The notes: a model not told the origin generated them from the letters alone. A DNA stretch of 64,000 nucleotides from Craterostigma plantagineum (GCA_027422505.1 JAPQWV010000017.1:17609501-17673500); one strand, 5' to 3'. Positions 34,528 to 45,152 are shown, counted from the stretch's first letter. Translations and numbers: made by a program.

Positions 34528-37500
34528 ATGACGACACCTACGGATATGGTTTACCCAACCTCAAAATGGATAACGATCAAGGACAATAATTTCCAACTTG
34601 ACCTTCACACATTCAAGTGCAACGAAGAAATTATATTATCCATTCTGAGAAACCACCACTTTGGGTATGCTTTTTCGGCCTCGGTTCAAGTCCCTACAGT
34701 CTACCTTCAACAATTCTGGGGGACGATGAAGACCAAAATTGCTCAGGATAACAGTATATACTACGAGGCCCAAATCGCAAATGAGACTGTCAGCATCACA
34801 AGAGATCTCGTTCGGAGCATTCTCAGATTGCCAAGTCAACCTCACTACGAACCTAAGGCTTCCGAGAATGAGCTTCTAGAGGACATGATGAAGATGGGAT
34901 ATTACACGCCAATCAAGTTTGTCTCCCAATTTCAGAACTCCATGATCCCGCATCCTTGGCGAACACTCTTTGCATTTGTCAATAAGTGCTTCTCACCCAA
35001 GCACTCAGGATGGGATAGATGCAATATCACAATTCTTCGCATCTTCCATGGGATCGTGTTTCGAAGAAATTACGACTTTGTCAAGCTTATCATCACTGAT
35101 CTCGACGACCAACTTCACCAACGAACAAAGTCCAAAAAGCCACAGAATCTGCCATATCCCCGGTGGTTCTCACTTATCATCCATCATTTTCTGACCACAA
35201 CACCGAGATACCATCACGACCCGTAGAAGAAAACTTCACCCCACCCAAACTGCGCTACCTTCAAAAAGGAAAGACTGATGAGAAATACTCGCGCACCGCA
35301 ATGCCAATCCCTCTCGAGTTACTCATTCTTGCAAACCCCGACCACATCGATGCCTACTGCCAAAAATACAAAGTTCCCCACCCCACGACACAGGATAGCC
35401 CACCTGAGTCTAACCAGGGGTTAGTGAGACTGAGAGAGCTGAAATGAGCGAGAGAGAAAGAAAGAGTGAGATCCTGAGAGAAACCACAGAAACCGAATTT
35501 ATCCCACACGCACCACAGACTACATCTCAAGAAGCAATCCCTAACCAACCACCACCATCCTCTGAACAAACAATACCTGAACAACCGCTCGAGGAACAAC
35601 CATATGCCGAACGACTCGAACAACCACTAATAGATGTTCCCTAGACGATCAGGACTGCACTAGCTCAGTCAGAAAAAGACGGGTCCATCCCTAGGATAGA
35701 AGACGTCGTAATCGACCCAACGACGCATGAGCGAACCCCACCTGACCATTCACTTGTCTCCCAACAGACAAGTGTCTCAACACAACACGAACCACCCCAA
35801 ACCTCCAGCAGCTCGATTCCTGTGTCTGAACCAATTCGGGAAATACCCATTTCCGTAACACAGGCCGAGCCTCCGCCTGATATTCAGGTCTCAACGTTCA
35901 TAGAAGAGCCCCAAATAGAGGCTCTTCATGGATTGGACGGAAGTCTCTCGGATGTTGATGATTTCAGCAGCTCACCATCCGCGAGCCACCGTACAACCTA
36001 ATTCTGGACGCGTGCTAACGGGACGCCTTGGCGATCCCGGCGATAGCTCCACCCAAGCCCGTCACACTGACGTGGCCACAACGACCCGAGCACCATCTCC
36101 GAGAGATGTGTCGCAAGGAGAGGTCGGAAGACCCAAGGACCCCGAAGTTCCACGAACTTCGGGTGACGAGGGCCACCGTACAGAACCTCGTTCTGAAGGT
36201 GTGCCAACGGCTACCTCTAGTGGCTCCGGATCTATTCCAACCCAGGTGACGACTGCCTACTTGGAGAATCGGCTGTTCGAGTTCTTCGAAACCGTAACCC
36301 TACCACGGGTCAAAGGACTTATTAAGGAGGCGGTCCAAGCAACTTCCACCGACAAAGGGAAGGCTCCCATATCTGACCAACCTCCTCCTCAACAGCCGGT
36401 ACTTCCCCGTCTTCTCACCCTGCCACCACGCAAAACTTGTACACCGTGCCTCTGCTTGAGCTCTTTGACGTTGGTATTGCCCGCATAATTGATCTCGACA
36501 GCTACCGAAGCATTGAAGAAGAAGACCTATACCGGAAGGTGGTCGCAGGTGGCGTCATCCCACCTCCTGATGCGAGCATACCGACTGACACATGCCGCCA
36601 AGCAGGACCGAGTAAGAAACGCCGTCATGACGATCCAGACGACCAGGATCGTCCTGAGGGGGAGAGTAGCAAGAGATCGAGAACCAAGTCTCCAGTTATT
36701 CGCGGCGGAAGAGGTAGAGGACGCGGAGTTCAGACGCGTGGAGGCAGTTCTTCACGACCACCCAAACCAGACAACTTCCCTTGGTGAAGTCGAGTCTGCT
36801 CCCTCGAGGATCTCCACTCAACCAGTCCAAGCAACTACAACCCCTCGTCCAAAGGATCCTCAAGACTACATTGACAAAATCCTTAGGCAGATCTTCCAGA
36901 ACTTCCAGAACTCCTTCAACATCAGGTGCCCGAGGAACCGACGCCAGGCTACGAGTTCATAGAAACTCGTTGGAGAAATGCGAAGATCAAGGCACCGTTT
37001 CTTGAGGATCTTTATCCAAAGATCTGGAGGAAGGAAGAAGAAATAAAGGGAGTCAACGAGCTGAATCTTCGAGGCCTTGAGCATCTAAGAGGGACGTATA
37101 GGGGACTTAGCCATCAGATTATGCTCTGCGAAGTCACGGCCAGGAAAGGAATGAGTAGGGATCAATACAGTAAGTACATGAGAGATCAATCGGCCATCTG
37201 TGATATTGTGGATGTCGAATGGGCGGTAGGAAGATATGTAGGCCCTGTCTTTGTTATTGATCGTTATGACAGGAAAATTGTAAAATATTCAGAAGCAGAT
37301 CTTCCCTACCTTCCACTGGGCGAACTCAACAAGCTCTACAACATTTATCGCAATAAGTTTCCCCTCGACACTCACACAATACGAGATGGTTACCGGGCTA
37401 TCAAAGAGTGTATGCTGAGGCAGGTCAAGTATTTCGCTGCTCATGACTTCCAAATGGCCTTGGAAAGCAATATGAGCAAGGTCAACCTGACACGTCCAAA

Positions 37501-37877
37501 CAACAGATATAAGGATCTCGAAAAGTATGAAGAGGGATTTATCTTCCTTGAACCACAACCTGGGGTCACTTACCTACAAGCTCAGAAGAAAGAGAAGCAG
37601 GTGCTACTTCTGTCAGATCTCCAAATTCTCAGATGGGACATTGAAGATTATCCTTAATCAACTTCGGGCTAAGAAGAAGACAGTTTCCGAAGATGACAAG
37701 CTAGAAGGAACAGAACTGGTAGAGAAAGATGTTCTACGGAAACTCGTCGAGAAGATCAGATGTCGAATCGTTCTTCGGAACGACATCAGGCAGTTCGAGA
37801 CTGCCCTAGGATTCAGGAAGACCTACTTGGCCCATAGAGAACCACCACCTCCTCCTCGCTCGAAGAAAAAGAAATGA
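34528..37877 (+). pseudogene. ORF3 of element E
   Basis: I chose the ATG at 34528 (MTTPTDMVYPTSKW) because an acceptor-like CAG ends at 34495 and homology with A and D starts here. N-terminal domain 34528-35226: NFQLDLHTFKCNEEIILSIL, VPTVYLQQFW, PHPWRTLFAFVNKCFSPKHS. Next AMPIPLELLILANPD (35300), a Pro/Ser/Thr-rich middle, helix ENRLFEFFETVTLPRVKGLI with DKGKAP (36260-36370), an RRHDDPDDQDRPEGE cluster near 36620-36660, and the C-terminal domain 36926-37877 with RQVKYFAAHDFQMALESNMS, KFSDGTLKIILNQLR and IVLRNDIRQFETALGFRKTY. Stops or shifts occur near 35200, 35445, 35643, 36470, 36785, 36930 and 37620. Function unknown. Confidence 0.75.
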
Positions 37878-37911
37878 AGACTTAGTTAATAAGCTCGACT
37901 GTAATTTGGAC

Positions 37912-37925
37912 ACTTAGGGGGAGAA
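37912..37925 (+). promoter_or_regulatory. Polypurine tract of element E
   Basis: ACTTAGGGGGAGAA directly precedes the 3' LTR start TGTTAGGA. Confidence 0.88.
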
Positions 37926-38220
37926 TGTTAGGAATATTTTAGAAGTGTCCAAAATATTTATTCTAAGTCTTGTAATTTCGTTACAATGTATTTTATAGAT
38001 GTTTTACTTTATGTTATTGGGTTGTATTTGTAATGGGCTTGTTAGGGGCCCAATGGGCTTAAATACCTCACAAGGTATTTAAGCCTAAACCCTAACACTA
38101 ATTAATTCAAGTTTCCATTTGAAAAATCTCACGTATTCAACATTAAACCTCTAAAGTACACTATTCACATTCTACGAAGGTTTAATCTGTTGAAGTGTTC
38201 TTGGATAATCTGGAATTACA
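37926..38220 (+). repeat. 3' LTR of element E
   Basis: 295 bp, same length as the 5' LTR, with three substitutions. It ends TCTGGAATTACA and is followed by the right ATGTC duplication at 38221-38225. Confidence 0.97.
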
Positions 38221-38867
38221 ATGTCGTCGACGTATACTTGGACGACCATCAGATCTTTGTCATGCCATTTAATGAAGAGGGTTGAGTCTATCGTTCCTCG
38301 TATGAATCCAGACTTCACAAGGAAATCACTCAGGACATCGTACCAAGCACGAGGGGCTTGTTTTAGTCCATAGAGAGCTTTGTCCAAGCGATAGACATGA
38401 TCGGAATGTTCTTGATCAACGAAACCTTCCGGCTGAGCAACGTAGACTTCTTCTTTTAACACGCCGTTGAGCAAGGCGGTTTTAACATCCATCTGATAGA
38501 CTTTGAAGTCTTTGTGGGCCGCATAAGCCAGCAGGAGGCGGATAGCTTCGATACGAGCAACAGGAGCACAAGTCTCGTCGCAGTCGATGCCTTCCTGTTG
38601 ATTGTATCCCTTAGCAACTAACCTAGCTTTGTTCCGGATCACTTCACCATCTTCATTTTTCTTATTCTTGAAAACCCATTTAGTTCCGACCACTGTTTTC
38701 GCATGTAGACGGGGTACCAAGGTCCACACTTGAAGACGTTCGAATTGATTGATCTCCTCTTGCATTGCAATTGTCCAATCCGAGTCTCGAAGTGCGTCTG
38801 CTACTTTGGTAGGCTCGTTTTGGCTCAGGAAGCAACTGAAAAGACTGTGTTGACGACGTGTCCTCAC
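38221..38867 (-). pseudogene. N-terminal reverse transcriptase of element D
   Basis: Reads [100 protein letters not shown] and ends in VQVYVDD exactly at the E insertion point. Two substitutions hit conserved positions: the DYDETFAP box reads DCDETCAP. The remaining RT continues at 24772 on the far side of E. The open frame past 38221 into the E LTR is an artefact of the insertion. Confidence 0.92.
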
Positions 38868-38887
38868 ACCAACCGAAGGATCGCCAA

Positions 38888-39385
38888 TTATCTGATCAAC
38901 CGAGTGACCTCTCGTTCACTTGCGCTCATGAGGTAAGCTGAAGTCAATGCGTCAGCCATCTGTGGATCTAGATTGCCTATAGTCTCAGATTGATCATTTG
39001 TCTGAGGAAGTTCCAATACTGCACTTGGATTGATAGTCTCAGATGATACTTCCTCGACGACCACTGTAGGTTCTTCAGTGTTCTGTGGCAATTCTGAATC
39101 GGGTGGGGTAGAGGTGTGAGATGAACTTGGTACGTCGGTCTCGTTTGGTAGAGAATCCATTGTTGGTGTCGTCGTGTATGACCGATATACCGGTTCGAAG
39201 AGAGAATCCAAGTCGTCTATTGCAAGTCTTGTTGCTTCGTCTGACACTGATCCTGAAGTTGTTGCCATCTTCTGTTGGTTTTGTGCCAACACACCAGTGA
39301 TTAAGGGTTCTGAAATGTTGTCTTCAGAAGCCAACGGGTTGAGAACGGGTCCTGAACTGAATTGAGCAGGAACCATTTCTGCCAC
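38888..39385 (-). pseudogene. Integrase-RT linker of element D
   Basis: Ser/Thr/Glu-rich, low-complexity segment containing LAIDDLDSLFEPVYRS, the counterpart of [12 protein letters not shown] in A and [12 protein letters not shown] in E. It separates the integrase C-terminal part from RT. Frame changes on both sides (near 39400 and 38880) break the polyprotein. Confidence 0.7.
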
Positions 39386-39442
39386 TTCGTGGAAAGTGAC
39401 ATTATAGCTTATCTTAATAGTTCGGTTGGACTTGATGTATAC

Positions 39443-40660
39443 TCAGTATGCTTTTGATGTTGAAGAATACCCGACAAATGTGGCTTCGAATGCTTTAGGG
39501 TCGAACTTTGCACGTTGCTCTCGGTCGTTCGCCACAAAGCACTTGCACCCGAAGACTTTAAGGAAAGAGATGTTGGGCACTCTATTGTTCACGATCTCAT
39601 ATCGAGTCTTGTTGAACCGTTTGTGAACCACCGTCCTGTTTTGAGTAACACAAGCGGTATTGACTGCTTCAGCCCATAGAAAGTGTGGAAGTCCCGATTG
39701 GATCAGCATTGTACGAGTGGCTTCCACTAGTGTTCGATTTTTCCTTTCAACGACCCCGTTTTGTTGAGGTGTTTTGGCGGCTAAAAATTGTTGACTTATT
39801 CCAAGTTTCTGATAAAACTCACTGAAGTGATTGTTCTTGAACTCAGTGCCGTTTTCTGTTCGAACGACTTGAATAGTCTGTTGTAGCAGATTTTGAGTTG
39901 TGTTCACAAAATTGATAATCAAGTCACCGGTCTCATCTTTCGTTCGGAGGAACTTAGTCCACGTGTAGCGAGAATAGTCATCTACAATCACTAGGACATA
40001 CTTTCTTCCATTGATACTCTGAGTCTGCATCGGACCACAGAGATCCATGTGAATTAGTTCCAATGGCCGAGAAGTAGACGCGATTTGCTTGACGTGATGG
40101 GATTCTCGCTTTATTTTTCCTAATTGACATGCCGAACAGTGATGCTCCCTTTGTAGTTGTATAGTTGGAAGACCATGAACCAACTTTTTCCTAGAAAGAC
40201 GTTGGAGAGCTTTCATATTCAGATGAGACAGTCGTTGATGCCATAAGCTGTTCCTCTGTAAATCAGTCTGAGAAATAAGGCATACAGCTGTCGAGGGCCG
40301 CACAGATGTCAGGTTGATCGTGTAAAGATTGGATCTCCGAAGTCCTTGAAGGAGTTCTGTGTCCTGACTATCCAAAATTCTGCACCGGTCAGCATGGAAG
40401 ACCACCTGGAAGCCTTTGTCACAGAATTGGCCTGTGTTGAACAAGTTATGGCGGAGGCCTTCAACGTACGAGACATCTTTGATGGTCAGATTCTTCAGAA
40501 TGATATCCCCAAGTCCTATGATCAGGGCTGAATCGTTGTTCCCAAATCTGACTTTGCCATTGGGTCGGTCTTTGTAGTTGCTCAGCAGCTCTTGACTACC
40601 AGTCATGTGTGTGGAGCAACCAGAGTCGGGGTACCACACATGATGGATCTGCAAAAACAA
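39443..40660 (-). pseudogene. Protease and integrase of element D
   Basis: A single open frame of 405 codons: protease (HHVWYPDSGCSTHMTGSQEL), GAG-pre-integrase (SLWHQRLSHLNMKALQRL, CSACQLGKIKRESH), integrase core ([48 protein letters not shown]) and C-terminal part (ISFLKVFGCKCFVANDREQR, DPKAFEATFVGYSSTSKAY). The second catalytic Asp, conserved as DNG/DNE in A, B and E, is Glu here (ENGTEF), which would be expected to abolish or reduce activity. No stop lies within the domains, but neighbours upstream and downstream are shifted in frame. Confidence 0.92.
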
Positions 40661-40661
40661 T

Positions 40662-41818
40662 TTAGAGAGCTTTAGGTACCCACTTAAACATGGGTCCTCT
40701 CGGATTAGCAGATTTAGTTTTGGGTTCAGATATGACTCCTAAATCTATTTTTGGAAGAGTCTTAATAACCCATTGCACTTGTGAAAAAGTGGGTTTGGGT
40801 TTTGCCTCTATAGGAGACTTGACTCTTTTGGCTTTTGTCGTCCTAGGCAGAGATTTAGGAACCCGTTTGGGTTGAACCTTACAGGGAATGTTAATTTCAG
40901 CACGTACAAATGCTGTGGAGGGTTTGACTGAGGAAAAGATCTTTTCTTGTGATAGTCTCCTAAGGTGCTTGGGGGATTTAATTTCTACGGGATACCTTAG
41001 GTGAGCACATTCATGTATAGCGCCATAAGCTTTCTTTATGACTGGATCTTGTTTCCTATGTGTCTTTCTTGTGGCATTTGTTTCAGAATGATTAATTTTT
41101 GACGTAGAGCCTATTTCGGAGTTGGTGCTTCTAAAAGTAATCGGCTGAAGTGAATAAGTAGAAGCAACTATCTTAAAAGTGGAAATAGCTCTTTTATTTC
41201 TACGAATGTCTTTTATTGTAACAGAAGGAGTAGCATGCTCAGAAACATTTAAATCTAATGGCTCCTTCTTTATCTTAGTGCTAGACACTCTCGCCTTTGT
41301 TTTTAGTGCTGACACTACGCTCCCTGTAGACGTAGGTAAAGTGAAATTAGTCATAGCACTTTTAACAAAATTATCTTTACAATATTTATCTTTCAAAGGC
41401 GATTTTCATTTTTCACGCTTTTTGTAATAGCGTGAGAGGTAGCTTCGGAGGACGAGGAAGCCTTGAGATTTTCCATCTCCTTAAAGAATTTTTTCTTTTC
41501 AGCTTCGAAATTCTCTCGTTCTTTTTCTAACTTTGCATGTGACTCCTCTATCTGTTTTATGATAGGGGGTTTGTAGAGAGAATTTTTATAATTGATGGTT
41601 TTAACTTCCTCGTGGTGTGTTCGAGAATCAGGAGGTAGAATTTGAACTAAATTGCAGACAGGTGTTAGAGTTTCTTTCCTATTTTTGTCCCTTTCATTTA
41701 GTTCTGTGTAGTCAAAGGGAATTTCTGGACCACATGGACCTTGTCTAATGGATGAATCGAAAGTATTTTCATAAGACGATTCAGTAAAATTTCTGAGAGA
41801 GGTTATTCCTAAGCGCAT
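40662..41818 (-). pseudogene. Linker of element D, downstream part
   Basis: Two open stretches (41818-41393 and 41396-40662). The first has PFDYTELNERDKNRKETLTP and a Glu/Lys helix (HAKLEKERENFEAEKKKFFK) that matches the second helix of the linkers in A and E. The second is basic and Lys/Pro/Ser-rich, ending in RGPMFKWVPKAL before the protease. The equivalent end in E reads HRWTHISMGT. Part of a Gag-pol linker with no enzymatic motif. Confidence 0.7.
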
Positions 41819-41898
41819 GTGTTTAACATCATATGTTTTTTTCTTTTGTAAAACACATGGGTTAGTGAAACCTATGCCTTCTATAGTATTATAGAACT

Positions 41899-43724
41899 CT
41901 ATATCCTTGGCTTGTTCAAAAATATCGTCTGTTCGGACTGTCCCCTGCGCGTAACTATATCATCTAATTTCTTTACTTTGGCATATAGTTTCTTGCGTTC
42001 CTCACCTAGGAGAGCGTAATTATTTTCCACGGTTAGTTTCGCGGCTTGACAGGCATCGAAATCCTTACTAAGCTCACTAATCTTGGCATTCGATGTTTCT
42101 AATTGAGCTTCTAAGTTAGTGATCTTAGAGGTAGCTTCGGTTATCCTACAATTTAAAATGGCTTTCTCGTTGAGATTTCTAACCAAGCAATTGTAGTTAT
42201 TTGCTAGCCTATCTTCTAATTCCTTAATCTTTTCGCTCTGTTGTCCTAGTTGAGGTTGACTAGTCTCTCTAGAATGGAGGCTCTTGGTAAGTTCATCTAT
42301 TTTTGCACTAGAGCTCCTAAGTTCTTGTTCGAGACTATCTATCTTCTCCTGAGCTCTCTCAAGTTCGTTCTCTACTTCCTTTATACATTTCTGCTCACGT
42401 TTCATGTTAGCATATTGCTTTTGATATGATTCTAACATGGTCAATAATGTGGAAGGTGTGACTACCTCATTTGAAGACGTGGATGCATTGTCGTCGTCCG
42501 TACGAGTGGATGTTTCGGCGTCCAATTCGTTGTCGAGACGGGCCATAAGGGCTAAGTTCTCTTCTTCGGAACTCGACGTGTCCTCGAGCCATTGGTCCTG
42601 TTTGGCCATGAGAGCTACTCCAGCCTCTTTCTGTTTTGTCAATTGAAGCTTCCTGGTGTAGTAGTTTGCATCTCTTTTCTTCGGGAGAGTGCACTCTCTG
42701 GCGAAGTGACCTGCTTTGCCACAATTAAAACATTTATTAGTCTCTTTGGGATTCTTGACCTCGGAATTCTCCGGAGCACGTTCTTTGTTCTTGGAGCTTG
42801 TAGTCCGAAGTCTATTGGCTGAGGTTGACGACTTCTTCTTGAAGTACTTCTTGCTCATCATTTGTCCAATGAGAGCTAGCTGTTTTCCAAGGGCTTTCAT
42901 GTTCGGCTCTATGTCGGGCTCCAATTCCTCTTCCGACTCTGATGATGAAGGTGGCCTAACGATCTTATCATTTCTTGATCTTGTGCTCCTCTTCTCCGAG
43001 ACTAAGGCAACCGTGTCATCGGTTTGTTTGCCTTTCTGTTCTTTGGTGATCTCGCGGATATCCTCCTCATGATGGGCGAGATTGTCGAACACGGCATGGA
43101 CATCCAGCTCCTCTAAATCTTTGTTTTGTCGTATTTGAGTGGATATTTTCTTCCATTCCGTGGGCAGAGAAGATAGAAATCTTATGTTTGTCTCCATGTT
43201 TGTCTTTGTTATTTTTATCTTCCTCATCTCATTGAGAAGAGTGAGGTATCGTTGGTAGATCTCGTTTAGACTCTCATCCGGCTTTGCTTTGAATGAGTCG
43301 TAAGCGGTGAGAATGTTAGCTTTCTTGGCCTTTATACCAACTTCCGTCCTTTGCATCATCCTATGCAGCTCATCCCACATCCCTATGGCCGATGTAAGGC
43401 TGTCGATTTGTCTGTATATATCGTTGGCGATGCCCTGCATAAGGGTATTCATGGCTACTAGATCAGCCTTAGCTCGAGCTCTTTCCTCCAGAGAGTATTC
43501 TCTAGGCTCCTTTAGTCGCCTAGAAGCTGGAATTGCTGGAGTAGCTGTTTCGTCTCCGGGTACATGGACCTAGAACTGTGTCGGTCCCTCTTCAAGGGAC
43601 TTAGTAGATTTTCGGCTTGATCCTTTAGAGCAATGCAATTCAGAAAGCGGCTTCTCCACGCTGTGTATTCGCCTCTTTGCAAGATCGGCAGACGGTTGTC
43701 ATTTCCGAGTCAGTACGCATCCAT
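41899..43724 (-). pseudogene. Gag and coiled-coil linker of element D
   Basis: The Gag ATG is at 43724 (MDAY then a TGA at codon 5, then LGNDNRLPILQRGEYTAW), aligning with MDSFSMGND of E. A further shift and a TAG near 43571 precede the 517-codon open frame 43452-41899. That frame has the UBN2-type core (MWDELHRMMQRTEVGIKAKK, FLSSLPTEWKKISTQI), the CCHC knuckle CFNCGKAGHFAREC (42732-42691) and LMAKQDQWLEDTSSSEEENL. A long coiled coil follows (KCIKEVENELERAQEKIDSL, LEAQLETSNAKISELSKDFD). It ends near QTIFLNKPRI, as in E. Confidence 0.88.
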
Positions 43725-44786
43725 GTTTGTATTGCAGTCGAGTTGTTGAAGGATCTTCGTTAATTGTTTTGAAGGTTGAAGATGATGTAATGTGCTTCAC
43801 AAGTGAAGAAATTCGTTAGTAGCGTTTGATTCGAAAATTAGATCGAGAATTATTTTCGATACAATCTTTAAAGTTTGATCGAAATTAATTCCGTTGGGAT
43901 AGAATGTACTGGGTACTGTTCTCGTGCGAGAAATTTTGTCAGTGGAAAATTTTACGAGCGAGATAAATTGCTCAAAATCATTCGGTCGAGAAAAATTTCG
44001 TGATCGTGAATTTATTTCGATCGTAAAGAAACAGTACGTTAGTAAGTTTCTCGACAAGTCAAAATAAATCCGTTGACTAGAAAAGTTTCTCGCGTATAAA
44101 TGATTTTCGCCTGGTCAAACGTTAAAAGGTTTGACTGAAAAAGTTTTTCGAGTGAAAGTTTTTACGCATGCAAAGTCAAAATAAGTCTTCCTCGAAAAAG
44201 TTTTTCGCTGTATAATGCTCGAGAAATATTTTTTAACTAAAATCGTTTCTACTGATGACTATTCTAGCGCTGACTACGTATTCTGACCGAGATAAATCCT
44301 GGCGCTAAGTTTATCGATCGAGAAACTAATCCGATCGCAAAACTTAGCGAGAAAATTTGAGCAATCGAGATAAATTAACAGAATACGATTATCACTAATT
44401 CGAACAAAAACAAAGAATCAGATAGTGAAATTTGAGGCAGTTGCTCGCAATTAAGTACTAATCACGCACGAACAAGCAGTTAAACACGTTATGAAGCAAA
44501 ATATATCGAATTTGATCAAAATCAGAACGTGTTCTTCATGTTCTTCGCAAATAGTAACACGCAAAAGCAATTCAATCCTAGAAATCGAAGTTTAAACTGC
44601 TACAGAACTGATCACAATGATGATCTATCACTTAAACAAGCACAGAAACACCAAATTCAAGTCAATTAAGCACAGAATTAAGCTATTGGATCGAAAAAGG
44701 TTTTCGCGCCAAACTGTTCTTCGATGAACAGTATCCAGGAAATGATTCCAATTCTAACAATTTACGATTCAAAACAGAACGAATAT
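43725..44786 (-). repeat. 5' leader of element D with TCGAGAAA motifs
   Basis: Non-coding, AT-rich leader between the primer binding site and Gag. Between about 43840 and 44360 motifs such as GGTCGAGAAAAATTT, TCGATCGAGAAA and GTGCGAGAAATTTT recur in both orientations, the same vocabulary as the spacer at 20210-21700. From 44400 to 44780 the leader lacks clear repeats. Confidence 0.75.
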
Positions 44787-44798
44787 GCTCTAATACCA
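44787..44798 (-). promoter_or_regulatory. Primer binding site of element D
   Basis: On the minus strand TGGTATTAGAGC lies two bases inside the right LTR. It differs from the plant initiator tRNA-Met complement at one position. Confidence 0.9.
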
Positions 44799-44800
44799 AT

Positions 44801-45152
44801 TGTTAGGTCCTACGATTAACAACTCTACGATCCTAGGCTAGAATTCATAGTAATTCGATCGTTTAGAAAACCAATTGAATTCGATCGAAAAACTCTAATG
44901 AAGAACAAGAGAGAGAATTCGAGTAGAATGAGAAAGTTACTGTTGTTTCTCTCTCTAGAAATCGAATTGCAAGCCTTTCGGATCAATTCTAAAACTTTCT
45001 CTCTATTAAGCTCAATTGATTTACAAGTATTTATACCAAACAAACTTGGTATAAATATCAATCTAGTCCTAATCTAAGGATTACTATACAAAACGCCCCT
45101 AATTACAAGGACAACTAATGAAATCAAGCACAATTACAAATAGTATTCTAGA
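44801..45152 (-). repeat. 5' LTR of element D
   Basis: 352 bp, matching the LTR at 16099-16442 with about 10 substitutions and 8 bp of gaps. In element orientation the first dinucleotide is TC where the other LTR has the canonical TG. The GATAG duplication follows at 45153-45157. Confidence 0.93.

Larger units (their letters stand above)
24773..38220 (+). mobile_element. Ty1/copia LTR retrotransposon E, complete, nested in D
   Basis: 13,448 bp with two 295-bp LTRs that differ at only three positions, perfect 5-bp target duplications, a primer binding site matching initiator tRNA-Met, and a polypurine tract. Order: leader with 112-bp tandem repeats, Gag, coiled-coil linker, protease, integrase, RT, RNase H, 2.2-kb spacer, ORF3. 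At a commonly used plant rate of 1.3e-8 per site per year the LTR divergence corresponds to about 0.4 million years. Even so, gag, pol and ORF3 each contain frameshifts, and integrase has a nonsense codon, so this copy cannot encode its own proteins. Confidence 0.97.
16099..45152 (-). mobile_element. Ty1/copia LTR retrotransposon D, complete but interrupted by E
   Basis: Two LTRs (16099-16442 and 44801-45152), a matching 5-bp duplication, a primer binding site beside the right LTR and a polypurine tract beside the left LTR show a complete minus-strand element. Without nested E (24773-38220) and its duplicated ATGTC, D is about 15.6 kb. Order from right to left: leader with CGAGAAA motifs, Gag, coiled-coil linker, protease, integrase, RT (broken by E), RNase H, long spacer, ORF3. 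The LTRs differ at about 10 positions plus two small indels (about 3%), so D is older than E. It is inserted in the RNase H end of element C. Confidence 0.95.

Noticed and set aside
34459..34530. Hydrophobic N-terminus MAYLITFIFCVAVSAALPG on E ORF3, resembling a signal peptide for an envelope protein
   Set aside because: A and D homologues lack it, it spans an acceptor-like CAG, and no transmembrane helix follows in the protein.
39174..40531. Plus-strand frames over 39174-40531
   Set aside because: They are antisense shadows of the minus-strand integrase of D.
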